This document shows, piece by piece, positions 1 through 7,439 of a stretch of DNA of 64,000 bases. The notes beneath the pieces are model-generated. The model did not search any database. It was not told the DNA's origin and saw only the letters and a list, made by a program, of their open reading frames with translations. This DNA comes from Sphingomonas trueperi (GTDB lineage: Bacteria > Pseudomonadota > Alphaproteobacteria > Sphingomonadales > Sphingomonadaceae): NCBI RefSeq assembly GCF_011927635.1, contig NZ_JAATJB010000002.1:1-64000 (forward strand), read 5' to 3'. A program made the position numbers and the translations under genes. Each line of letters begins with the position of its first letter. Within the stretch, counting starts at the first letter, position 1.

Positions 1-1593
1 ACGGTGACCGCGACCCCGCCGATGGCGATGGGGGCGAGCGGCGACCAGTCCGGCACGACCTATTCGGCTATCGCGAACGGCACGATCACGATCACCTCGG
101 GCGACGCCGCCAGCGCCGCGCTCGCCCAGACGATCCGCCGCGACACCAGCGGCGCCAATGCCGGCGCAGTCGTCCAGCAGTTCGACGAGGCCAAGCGCCA
201 GGAAATCGCCCAGGGCTTCCAGGCGGCGCAGGCGTTGGCCGCGGAGACGACGGCGTTCCTGAGCCATCAGGCAGCCGAGGCCGAGAAATGGGCTGAAGAG
301 CATCCGAACAGGGATCCCAAGTCCAACCCCTATGCGATCTGGGGTGCCGGTGGCGCCGGGCGGCTTGTGCTCACGGCGATCAACGGCGCTGCCGGATCGG
401 ACGTAAGCGGCTCGCTCACCAGCCTCGTGCAGGGAGCGGCGGTCAACGTGCTGCAGGGCCTGGCGACGAGCAAGGTCAAGGACATCGCCGACAAGCTCCA
501 TAGCGAAGAGGCCCGCGCCGCGCTGCAGGGACTGGTCGGCTGTGCCGGCAGCGCGGCCGGGGGCTCGGGCGACTGTGCTAGCGGAGCGATGGGCGCCGCG
601 GCAGCGGTCGTGCTGAACGATCTTCTCAAGACCGGGAAGACGACCGCAACCGATAAGGACGGCAAGCAACTGACGCTCGCGGAGCAGCAGGCACGCGACA
701 ATCTGGTGGCGACGATCGTCGCAGCGGTCGCCTCCGCTGCGGGCTTGGACGCGCAGAGTGCCGTGACGTCGGCGCATCTCGAGACGCAGAACAACTCCAC
801 GACGACGCCAATGGGGCTCTATAGTCCTGACGGGAAGCATGGTCTTCCGGTTGCGGAGGTCTACGAAAAGGATCCAGCGTTCCGGGAAGCCGTGAACAAA
901 CTGGGCGGGCTGTCGGCGTTCGACAAGGTCAGCGCTTGTGCGAATGCCAAGGAAATGTGCACGCTGTCGTCCGATCAGCAGGCCGCGCTGGACGCTTATT
1001 CCCTGGGTAACCAGAATGTTGTGGGAAAGCAGCGGGAGGCAGAAGCGGCCGCCGCTCTGGCGAAGTTGGCATCCCTGGGCTTTACCCCGGCGCAAATCGA
1101 AGTTCTCGCTACGTCGCCTGGAAGTTCGTTCGTGGCTCGATACACGCCGCAATTGGGCGCGGCGATCAACGCCTTGACCAAGCTGAAGGGCCCCTATGGC
1201 AACGCGGCGATTGTAGGGGCAGGGCTCGGTTTGGGAGCAGCGTACCTCTACGTCGGGCTCAACACCCCGTCTTCGCCCAGCACGATGACGCCCGTCGATC
1301 CATCGGCGAAGCCAAACACGGAAACCCTGCCGGTAGCTACGCCGCTGCCCCCGCTGCAGGGCCGGCCGCCGATGCCGCCGCCCGATCTGCAGCTAGGTAC
1401 GCCCATACCAAACCCGGACGACATCCGAACGCCACCGCTGGTGACGCCAATCCCGCCGCCGCCTCTGCCAGGATTTGAGCTTCCTGAGCCAGCGAACACT
1501 GGCGGAGCATATACGAATGTTGCACACAGCCAAGGTGACCTTCTTAGCGGGGGGGGGCGTATACGGCCCAGGCAGGTTATTTGGCTCAGTTGA
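1..1593 (+). CDS. cdiA: CdiA-like contact-dependent inhibition protein, C-terminal stalk (5' partial)
   Basis: The reading frame is open from the first base, so the gene begins left of the window and only about 530 C-terminal residues are visible. Seen: Ala/Gly-rich helical repeats, then a segment (residues about 215-264 of the visible part) ending in ETQNN. That resembles the pretoxin region of CdiA/haemagglutinin proteins, where a VENN motif usually stands. A hydrophobic Gly/Ala stretch follows at about 400-418 and a long Pro-rich linker at about 425-500. In CDI systems this protein is exported by CdiB and delivers its C-terminal toxin into neighbouring cells. The frame ends 36 bases after a run of nine Gs, while the toxin domain continues in another frame, so as sequenced the stalk is cut from its toxin. 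The family call is inference from architecture; cdiB is not in the window. Confidence 0.7.
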   Translation, partial: TVTATPPMAMGASGDQSGTTYSAIANGTITITSGDAASAALAQTIRRDTSGANAGAVVQQFDEAKRQEIAQGFQAAQALAAETTAFLSHQAAEAEKWAEEHPNRDPKSNPYAIWGAGGAGRLVLTAINGAAGSDVSGSLTSLVQGAAVNVLQGLATSKVKDIADKLHSEEARAALQGLVGCAGSAAGGSGDCASGAMGAAAAVVLNDLLKTGKTTATDKDGKQLTLAEQQARDNLVATIVAAVASAAGLDAQSAVTSAHLETQNNSTTTPMGLYSPDGKHGLPVAEVYEKDPAFREAVNKLGGLSAFDKVSACANAKEMCTLSSDQQAALDAYSLGNQNVVGKQREAEAAAALAKLASLGFTPAQIEVLATSPGSSFVARYTPQLGAAINALTKLKGPYGNAAIVGAGLGLGAAYLYVGLNTPSSPSTMTPVDPSAKPNTETLPVATPLPPLQGRPPMPPPDLQLGTPIPNPDDIRTPPLVTPIPPPPLPGFELPEPANTGGAYTNVAHSQGDLLSGGGRIRPRQVIWLS

Positions 1594-1966
1594 TGGATTA
1601 ACTTCTGCAGAAAAATCTTTTGTGAATGATCTAATTGTCGCTGGGCGAACTGTAGAAATCATTCCTACATCAACGAATCGAACTGTCGACTTCATTATTG
1701 ATGGGGTCAGTTATGAATTGAAGACGGTGAACAATATTGCTAATAAGACGATAGATGGTATCTCGAAATCTATATCAAGCACCATCATGGACGCGCGTGG
1801 CCAATCGGGTAACATAATTATAGATGCCCGCGGACAGGATGGAATGACGAAATATGTTGCATATCGTGCTATTGGCCGTGCTTATGGGGCTGATCGGAAA
1901 TTGAAGATACAAAATATCACCATTATTACTTCAGAAGGTGAAATTTCTGTACCGAGGATAAAATGA
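1517..1966 (+). CDS. CdiA C-terminal nuclease toxin domain, out of frame with the stalk
   Basis: This frame holds about 135 residues of toxin-like sequence after the poly-G tract. It is strikingly AT-rich against its surroundings, as CDI toxin cassettes usually are. Visible motifs: a Glu in a helix (SAEKSFVNDLI), then VDFIIDG followed by ELK, the D...ExK arrangement of the PD-(D/E)XK nuclease fold, and NIIIDARGQ further on. These resemble the CdiA C-terminal tRNase family (CdiA_C). The expected activity is cleavage of tRNA in the target cell. It is probably meant to be read as the end of the preceding gene. An ATG at 1517 behind GGAG could also allow separate translation of about 149 residues. 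The last codon overlaps the next gene by ATGA. Confidence 0.65.
   Translation: MLHTAKVTFLAGGGVYGPGRLFGSVDGLTSAEKSFVNDLIVAGRTVEIIPTSTNRTVDFIIDGVSYELKTVNNIANKTIDGISKSISSTIMDARGQSGNIIIDARGQDGMTKYVAYRAIGRAYGADRKLKIQNITIITSEGEISVPRIK
1549..1557 (+). repeat. Poly-G tract (nine Gs) at the CdiA stalk/toxin junction
   Basis: Nine consecutive Gs lie exactly where the stalk frame and the toxin frame diverge. With eight Gs the stalk frame would read S-G-G-G-V-Y-G-P-G and run straight into the toxin domain. With nine it ends at a stop 36 bases later. This could be a slipped-strand switch, a fixed inactivating mutation, or a homopolymer error in the assembly. The sequence alone cannot separate these. Confidence 0.85.
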
Positions 1967-2280
1967 TGAATTTGATGATGGAAAATTGCCCAATGGAAGA
2001 AGAGATTAAAAACAGAATTGTACGTCAACTAAATTGGCGTAATACCGAAAGCGTGTCACTGATATGGCAAGGATATCTTGCTGCTCTTCTAGAGTGGGGA
2101 TTGATTGAAGTTCAAGTATATGATCGTTTGAGTATTTTGGTCCGGGGAGTTGGAGAAAAGGAAATACACGAGCTATTTTTAGATGAGCCAATTAGTGCTG
2201 AGTATGAATCGGAGATCGGCATGGGGCGATCGGGCGAGACGGCGACGTCTCCCGAGGGGCAGTCCGAACGCAATATCTGA
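1963..2280 (+). CDS. Putative CDI immunity protein
   Basis: A 105-residue acidic cytosolic protein that overlaps the toxin stop by four bases. This is the usual position of a cdiI gene, whose product binds and neutralises the cognate toxin in the producing cell. Immunity proteins are too diverse to recognise by sequence, so the call rests on position, size and the shared AT-rich composition. The composition flips back to GC-rich near base 2215. The last 20 or so residues (from about GMGRSGETATS) look unlike the rest, so the native C-terminus may have been lost at a recombination boundary. Several in-frame ATGs lie close to the start (1963, 1966, 1975, 1978). Confidence 0.6.
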   Translation: MMNLMMENCPMEEEIKNRIVRQLNWRNTESVSLIWQGYLAALLEWGLIEVQVYDRLSILVRGVGEKEIHELFLDEPISAEYESEIGMGRSGETATSPEGQSERNI

Positions 2281-2480
2281 GTTAAGGTTGAAGGGGTGAA
2301 AGCGGTCGCCGCGTCTAGCGAGGAAAATTGGCGGGATTCCCGCTTTAACAGGCGAGATCACATAGCTTCGCAGTTAACGCGAGCTTCGCGTATCGCACTG
2401 GCCACATCTTAGGTCCCTGTTGTCTTCCGAATGGCAAGCAGGATGGCGACTTCGCCAATGCGGCCGTGTGGGCGGTCATC
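2281..2480. other. Intergenic remnant DNA between the immunity gene and the IS element
   Basis: No convincing gene. One short frame (about 2355-2482, plus) reads up to NGKQDGDFANAAVWAV and is then cut by the IS element. The pattern faintly recalls the end of polymorphic-toxin or haemagglutinin repeats, but the match is too short to call. Confidence 0.3.
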
Positions 2481-3536
2481 TAGAGCGGATTTCGACCGCA
2501 CTGAATCGTGGAGGGATCCCCAAGGATCGCGATTTCTGATTCAGAATGCATGCCGGTGAAGGAGTCCGGCATGGATGGGTCATGCTCTCTCTATGGATTT
2601 GCGGGTTCGTGTTCTGGCTGCGATTGACGGCGGGCTGAGCTGTCGGGCTGCAGCCGCACGGTTTGGGGTTGCGCCCTCGACAGCGATCCGCTGACACGCG
2701 CAGAGGCGGGAAACGGGCAATTTTGCCGCCAAGCTGCAAGGCGGAGACATGCGTTCGCGTCGGGTCGAGGAACGGGCAGCTGACATTCTCGCGCTGTGGG
2801 AAGCCCGCAAGGACATCTCTCTGGAAGAGCTTCGCCGAGCCCTGGCCAAGAAGGGTCTGGCGGCCTCTGTCTCAGGGCTACATCGCTTCTTCGCGCGCCG
2901 TGGCATGACGCGCAAAAAAAGACTGGCCATGCCGTCGAGCAAGACCGGCCCGACATCCTGAAGCAGCGCCGCGGCTGGTTCGATGGCCAAGTAGATCTGG
3001 AACCGGAACGCCTGGTCTTCATCGACGAGACCTGGGCCGCCACCAACATGACCCGCAGCCACGGTCGATGCGCCAGAGGTGAGCGGCTGCGGATGGGATA
3101 TCCGCATGGCCATCGCAAGGTCACCACGCTGGTCGCCGGACTGCGCATGACCGGCATGGTCGCGCCGATGGTGCTCGACGGACCGATCAACGGCGACTGG
3201 TTCGAAGCCTATGTGGCACAGCTCCTCGTGCCCACACTGCGTCCCGGCGACATCGTCATCATGGACAATCTGTCGAGCCACAAACGACCCGCGGTCCGCG
3301 AGCGGATCGAGGCGGCCGGCGCGACGCTGCGCTTCCTCCCGCCCTACAGCCCCGATTTCAACCCCATCGAAAAGGCCTTTGCCCGCCTCAAGGCCATGCT
3401 CCGAAAGGCTGGAGAGCGCACTGTCAGCGGACTCTGGAACCACATCGGCGCACTTGTCGACATCTTCCAGCCCATCGAATGCGCCAACTACTTCAGTTCC
3501 TGCGGATATGATCCAAATTGATCGGAAACTGCTCTA
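2481..3536 (+). mobile_element. IS630-family insertion sequence flanked by TA
   Basis: About 1.05 kb bounded by TA on each side (2481-2482 and 3535-3536), the target duplication typical of IS630/Tc1-mariner elements. The ends form an imperfect inverted repeat: left CTAGAGCGGATTTCGACC against right-end complement CTAGAGCAGTTTCCGATC, 14 of 18 matching. The single transposase gene inside is interrupted by a stop codon. The element sits between the CDI immunity gene and a permease remnant. Confidence 0.85.
2593..3521 (+). pseudogene. IS630-family transposase, stop codon plus frameshift
   Basis: The N-terminal helix-turn-helix half begins at ATG 2593 (MDLRVRVLAAIDGG...). It meets TGA at 2692-2694, where family members have Trp (..STAIRW). 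It resumes in the same frame to about 2961. The catalytic half is in the -1 frame from about 2914 to 3521, joined at the run AAAAAAAG (2914-2921), a classic -1 slippage site used by IS630 elements to make the fused transposase. The catalytic half carries the DDE residues: D in FIDETW, D in IMDNLSSHK, E in NPIEKAFARLK. The frameshift may be programmed; the internal TGA is probably a real lesion, so the element may be dead unless supplied in trans. Confidence 0.8.
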
Positions 3537-3537
3537 G

Positions 3538-3793
3538 GCGATCGGCATCCGCAAGGCGATGGGGGCGAGCACGGCGCAGATACGCCTGCTGCTGCTCCGC
3601 CAGCGGACCCGCCCTGCGCTGCTGGCCAACTTCGTCGCCTGGCCGATCATCTGGTGGGCGATGCAGCGCTGGCTGAACGGCTATGCCTATCGGATCGAGA
3701 TGCCGCTATGGCTATATCCTGCGGCAGGCGCACGCGACGCTCGTCGGGCACAGCGATGCCCAGCCCGCGAACATGCGCAGCTCCTAATATTCA
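3538..3793 (+). pseudogene. 3' fragment of an FtsX/MacB-type ABC permease
   Basis: Directly after the IS right end the sequence reads IGIRKAMGAST...RPALLANFVAWPIIWWAMQRWLNGYAYRIEMPLW. This is the characteristic last transmembrane region of MacB/FtsX-like permeases (IGIRKVMGAS...AWPVAWWAMxxWLxxFAYRI). The frame then shifts, and a short tail (TLVGHSDAQPANMRSS) resembles the usual LVGHAxRVARANP ending. No start or upstream part was found to the left of the IS, so this is a decayed remnant rather than a gene simply split by the insertion. Confidence 0.7.
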
Positions 3794-3794
3794 A

Positions 3795-4253
3795 CTACAA
3801 CGCCAGCGTGAGGAAGCGACTATGCGGATCTTCCGCATATCTGCCGAACGGCGGGCAGGGGGCGAAGCCGTAGCGGGTATAGAGTCGGATCGCCGGTTCG
3901 AACGCCGGCGCGGTACCCGTCTCCAGGCTCAGCCGCGTCAGCCCACGCGCCCGGGCGACGGCGAGGATATGCTCGAGCACCGCCGCGCCGATGCCCTTGC
4001 CGAGCTGCGCCGGCACGGTGCGCATCGACTTCACCTCGCCATGGGTCGCATCGAGCTGCTTGAGCGCGCCCATGCCGAGCAGGTCCGCGCCCGCCCAGGC
4101 GCTCCAGAAGGTGACGTCCGCCGCCTGGAGGCCCGACAGGTCGAGGAAGTGGCAGCTCTCGGCCGGCGAGTTGGCGAGCATGCCCGCCGCGTGCAGGCGC
4201 AGAAGATCCTGCACCTGGGCGTCGTCCAGCCCGCCTTCCCGGATCGTGATCAC
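3795..4253 (-). CDS. GNAT-family N-acetyltransferase
   Basis: A 152-residue GCN5-type acetyltransferase. Seen: an EVKSMRTV strand followed by the acetyl-CoA pyrophosphate loop QLGKGIG (83-89), LETG, and the C-terminal AIRLYTRYGF motif. The pattern matches the YsnE-like subgroup, whose substrates are not well defined. The start is GTG, overlapping the stop of the upstream carboxypeptidase gene (GTGA), so it is the last gene of a three-gene operon read leftward. Confidence 0.85.
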   Translation of the reverse strand: MITIREGGLDDAQVQDLLRLHAAGMLANSPAESCHFLDLSGLQAADVTFWSAWAGADLLGMGALKQLDATHGEVKSMRTVPAQLGKGIGAAVLEHILAVARARGLTRLSLETGTAPAFEPAIRLYTRYGFAPCPPFGRYAEDPHSRFLTLAL

Positions 4254-5368
4254 AGCGTGTCGATCATGCCCGCCAGCGTCTCGAGGCAGGCATGGGCGAG
4301 CAGCTTGCTGCGGGTCGGCGACCAGCCGAACTCGGGATCGGCGTTCGCATCATGGTCCTTGAACGGCATTTCCAGCGTCATCGACACCGCGCCGAACCGC
4401 TCGGCGAGCTGGTTGGTCGACATGGCGAGGTTGGCCTTGCCCGGGGGCGACTTGTCATAGCCGAGCTCGGTCTGGAAATCGGGGGTGTGCGCCGCGAGAC
4501 GCCGGCCGAACTCGTAGAATTTCTCGCCGAGCGCGTCGGTCCAGCTCGGGATGCCCTCGAAGCCGGCGAGGAAGTTGGCCGGGATCGCCTCGTCGCCGTG
4601 CACGTCCATGGCGAAGTCCACGCCGGTTGCGTCCATGGCGTTGCGCACCGCGAGCACTTCCGGGCTGCGCTCGGGCGTCGGGGTGTGCCATTCGCGGTTG
4701 AGGTTCACCCCCGCCGCATTGGTGCGCAGATGGCCGCGGCGCGAGCCGTCCGGGTTCATGTTGGGCACGCAGTGGAACGTGGCCTTGGTGCGGAGCGCCT
4801 GCGCGACGGCATTGTCCTCGTCGGTGAGGAACTCAAGCGCGCCCTCCATCCACCATTCGGCCATGCTCTCGCCCGGGTGCTGGCGGGCATAGAGCCAGAC
4901 CTGCTTCGGCCCCTCGCCCATGGTCAGGCAGTCGATCGGCTGGCCGTCCAGCGTCTCGCCCAGCTGGCGGTGGGTCACGCCCTCCTGCAGCGCGATGCGG
5001 CTGACCAGGTCGTGGTGCCGCTCCATCGAATAGGGGGCAAAATAGGCGAACCAGGTGAGGTCCGTCTGGAAGTGATGGGTGAAGCTGAGGATGCCGTCGG
5101 CATAGTCCGTCTCGGTCATCCGCCACGATTCGCGGTCCGCCGACCAGCGCGCCTTGTAGCCCGGCCAGCCGAAGGGGTAGGCCGAGCTGCCCGCATTGAG
5201 GATGCGGAAGGTCAGCGTCCGCCCCTTCGCGCCGGCGACGCGGAAGTGGAACCACTGGAAAAAGTCCGACTGGTGATCGAGGACGATCTCGCAGTCGACC
5301 CGGTCGCCTTCGATGGCGACCACGCGGATGTTGCCGCTGTCGAACGCGGCGCTGATCTGAATGCTCAT
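4250..5368 (-). CDS. M14-family zinc carboxypeptidase (cytosolic carboxypeptidase type)
   Basis: A 372-residue protein with no signal peptide. Residues 1-125 form the beta-sandwich domain typical of the CCP/AGBL subgroup (FQWFHFRV, LTFRILNAG). The catalytic domain follows: zinc ligands H164 and E167 in QHPGES, NPDG at 205-208, NLNREW at 222-227, zinc ligand H257 in DVHGDE, and catalytic E333 in TLEMPF. The family removes C-terminal or branched amino acids from peptides; the bacterial substrate is unknown. The start overlaps the stop of the lipoprotein gene (ATGA), so the two are translationally coupled. The frame is open further upstream but only through the lipoprotein gene in another frame. 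Confidence 0.9.
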   Translation of the reverse strand: MSIQISAAFDSGNIRVVAIEGDRVDCEIVLDHQSDFFQWFHFRVAGAKGRTLTFRILNAGSSAYPFGWPGYKARWSADRESWRMTETDYADGILSFTHHFQTDLTWFAYFAPYSMERHHDLVSRIALQEGVTHRQLGETLDGQPIDCLTMGEGPKQVWLYARQHPGESMAEWWMEGALEFLTDEDNAVAQALRTKATFHCVPNMNPDGSRRGHLRTNAAGVNLNREWHTPTPERSPEVLAVRNAMDATGVDFAMDVHGDEAIPANFLAGFEGIPSWTDALGEKFYEFGRRLAAHTPDFQTELGYDKSPPGKANLAMSTNQLAERFGAVSMTLEMPFKDHDANADPEFGWSPTRSKLLAHACLETLAGMIDTL

Positions 5369-5976
5369 TTGACCGTCGTAGTGATCCCGGACTCGCCGGG
5401 GAAGTCCTTGAACAGCGCAGCGGCGAGTCGCTGCGCGGTGGCGGCAGGCTGGTTGTCGCGGAGGCCCACGCCGGTCGTCTCGGCGCGGCCTTCCCAGATC
5501 ACGTTCTCGCCGGCGCGGCGGCGGAGCTGCACCCAGAGCTGCGAGACGAGGATCTCGTTCTGCTTGCGCTTGCCGATGCCGAACGAGACGCCGCCGCCCA
5601 GCCCGACACCGCCGCCCCGGCCACCGCCGAAGCTGCCGCCGCCCAGCCCGATCGAGACCGGCGAGGGTTCGCGGACCACGCCGCGCGAGGCACGGGTGAA
5701 CGAGACCGAGGCGATATAGCCCGCCGGGCGATCGCTGGTGGCGGGGACATAGCCCTGCTTGTTCAGCTCCGCCTGCACCGCATCGGCATAGACGCGGAAT
5801 TCGGGCGTGACGTCCATCGCGCCGGTCATCGGCATCACGCTGACCGTGGTGCGCTCGAACGGCTCGCTCAGATGATAGCGGGTGACGTCGATCGGCGGAC
5901 GGGCGCCGGTGGTGGTGCAGCCGGCGGCGAGCGCGGGCAGGGTAGCGAGCAGGGCAAGACGCAGATACGGATTCAC
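5365..5976 (-). CDS. DUF4136-type lipoprotein
   Basis: About 203 residues. A short signal peptide ends in the lipobox LAAGC, so the mature protein should be lipid-anchored in the envelope. The body fits the DUF4136 pattern (YxxxxPFERT..., a Gly-rich segment around [14 protein letters not shown], and WEGRAET near the C-terminus). The function of the family is not known. The start chosen is GTG at 5976, nine bases after AGGAG; GTG at 5982 is the alternative. It is the first gene of the operon with the carboxypeptidase and the acetyltransferase. Confidence 0.75.
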   Translation of the reverse strand: MNPYLRLALLATLPALAAGCTTTGARPPIDVTRYHLSEPFERTTVSVMPMTGAMDVTPEFRVYADAVQAELNKQGYVPATSDRPAGYIASVSFTRASRGVVREPSPVSIGLGGGSFGGGRGGGVGLGGGVSFGIGKRKQNEILVSQLWVQLRRRAGENVIWEGRAETTGVGLRDNQPAATAQRLAAALFKDFPGESGITTTVK

Positions 5977-6119
5977 GAACACGCACTCCTGTTTCGTGGG
6001 CGCAATGGATCTATCCTGCCAGCATGGGCCGGGTCGAGCGGATTTGCGGGTCCCATCGGGGACGGAACGTTCGAGCGCGGCGTTCGGCTGCATATCGGCG
6101 GCACGGGACACACGCGGCC

Positions 6120-6146
6120 TTGACTTCCCGGCCCCGCGCTTATAGG
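6120..6146 (+). promoter_or_regulatory. Possible sigma70 promoter for the L36 gene
   Basis: TTGACT (6120-6125) and TATAGG (6141-6146) are separated by 15 bases, about 50 bases upstream of the L36 start. The spacing is shorter than ideal, so the call is tentative. Confidence 0.35.
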
Positions 6147-6194
6147 CGAGCCGCTCTTTCCGGCATTCCAGATAATTTGAGAAGCGAATCGGTC

Positions 6195-6320
6195 ATGAAG
6201 ATCGTCAATTCATTGAAGTCGCTCAAGGGGCGGCACCGCGACAACCGCGTGATCCGCCGCCGTGGCCGGATCTACGTGATCAACAAGACGCAGAAGCGTT
6301 TCAAGGCACGTCAGGGCTGA
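6195..6320 (+). CDS. ykgO: 50S ribosomal protein L36, type B (zinc-free)
   Basis: A 41-residue, very basic protein ([20 protein letters not shown]...). It matches the alternative L36 of the large ribosomal subunit. Unlike the standard RpmJ it has none of the zinc-ribbon cysteines, which defines the C-minus form. It may be the only L36 in this lineage; the window cannot show that. A HAD phosphatase starts eight bases after its stop. Confidence 0.9.
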   Translation: MKIVNSLKSLKGRHRDNRVIRRRGRIYVINKTQKRFKARQG

Positions 6321-6328
6321 GCCCATAC

Positions 6329-6949
6329 GTGGGGACTGCGCCGCACGCCGTCATCTTCGACGTCGGCAACGTTCTTTTCCCTTGGGAACCGCGGCGTTTG
6401 TACGAGCGCCTGTTCGAAAACGAGCAGGCGCTCGACGCGTTTCTGTCGCAGGTCGTCACCAAGGAATGGCATTTCCAGCATGACGCTGGCCGCCCCTTCG
6501 CCGAGACATCGGCGGAGCTGAGCGCGCTGTACCCCGAGCATGCCGACAAGATCGCGCTCTGGGGGCCGCAGTTCGGTGACCAACTGGGTCCGCCGATCCC
6601 CGGCATGGCCGAGCTGGTCGAGGAACTCGATTCGGCGGGCGTGCCCCTGTTCGGCATCACCAATTTCTCCGGCGAGTTCTGGCGGGCCTGGATGCCGCAG
6701 GTCGACTGGCTGTTCGGCCGCTTCCAGGACATCGTCGTCTCGGGCGACGAGAAGCTGGTGAAGCCCGATCCCGCCATCTACGCGCTGGCGCTGGAGCGAT
6801 TCGGACTGCAGGGCCCGGACGCGGTGTTCGTCGACGATCTGCCGGTGAACGTCGAGGCGGCGCGGGGGCAGGGTATTCACGGCGTGGTGTTTACCGGCGC
6901 GGAGGCGTTCCGCGCCGAGCTGGTGCGGCTGGGTGTGCTTGCCGGCTGA
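6329..6949 (+). CDS. HAD-superfamily hydrolase
   Basis: 206 residues. Motif I is FDVGNVLF with the nucleophilic Asp, motif II ITNFS, motif III Lys in KLVKPDP, and motif IV VFVDDLPVN. It resembles the YihX/haloacid-dehalogenase-like phosphatases with a helical cap after motif I. The start is GTG; no ATG is available before motif I. It is likely cotranscribed with L36. The substrate cannot be told from sequence. Confidence 0.85.
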   Translation: MGTAPHAVIFDVGNVLFPWEPRRLYERLFENEQALDAFLSQVVTKEWHFQHDAGRPFAETSAELSALYPEHADKIALWGPQFGDQLGPPIPGMAELVEELDSAGVPLFGITNFSGEFWRAWMPQVDWLFGRFQDIVVSGDEKLVKPDPAIYALALERFGLQGPDAVFVDDLPVNVEAARGQGIHGVVFTGAEAFRAELVRLGVLAG

Positions 6950-6983
6950 GCGCTGGCGTTTCTTCCTCTCCACCTTTTCCGTC

Positions 6984-7077
6984 GTCATCCCGACGAAAGT
7001 CGGGATCCATTCACCGCTCCGCCGGGGCTGGAGCTGGAACGGCGACCCTAATGGATCCCGGCTTTCGCCGGGATGAC
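6984..7077. repeat. Paired palindromic intergenic repeat, copy 1
   Basis: Two inverted hairpin arms, GTCATCCCGACGAAAGTCGG and the mirror CCGGCTTTCGCCGGGATGAC, flank about 40 variable bases. It is one of seven copies of this family in the window, all between genes (the others are at 13410, 29094, 32199, 42542, 43202 and 51391). Confidence 0.85.
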
Positions 7078-7439
7078 TGAGGTGGGTGTCGCGGCGAGCG
7101 ATTGCTGCTCGCTAAGTTGCCAAAGTTCACACTCGTGCGCGATTCGTAAGTTCACACACGTGGACGTGCACGGTGCATTTCGCGAGGCGTGGTTCCAGCA
7201 GGTTCAAAGAGCGCTCGCTGGGTAGATCCCGGCATAGAACATATAGGAACCGGAATTACAGCTGCAATGATGGTCTAAGCACTCCCCCAGGATCATCAAA
7301 TATCCTTCTGCTCCAACAGATGGAGGCCTCGGTCTGGATGTCCGTGATACCGTTGTGCTGGGATGGCCTGAAGCGCTACGTCACCCGAGACGCTGCTGTG
7401 ATCATCACTAATCGAAGGTTGCGGAGCATGGGGGAAGAC
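7078..7439. other. Gene-free stretch before the secreted protein
   Basis: About 360 bases without a supported gene. It contains a near-perfect direct repeat, AAGTTCACACTCGTG (7123-7137) and AAGTTCACACACGTG (7148-7162), whose starts are 25 bases apart. That could be a regulator binding site for the downstream gene. The plus frame is open through much of it but shows no coding character. Confidence 0.4.

Noticed and set aside
2580..3443. Minus-strand frame across the IS element
   Set aside because: It is antisense to the transposase, whose DDE motifs are on the plus strand.
4250..5986. A 578-residue carboxypeptidase
   Set aside because: The first 206 residues are a shadow of the DUF4136 lipoprotein gene; the ATG at 5368 begins the recognisable domain.
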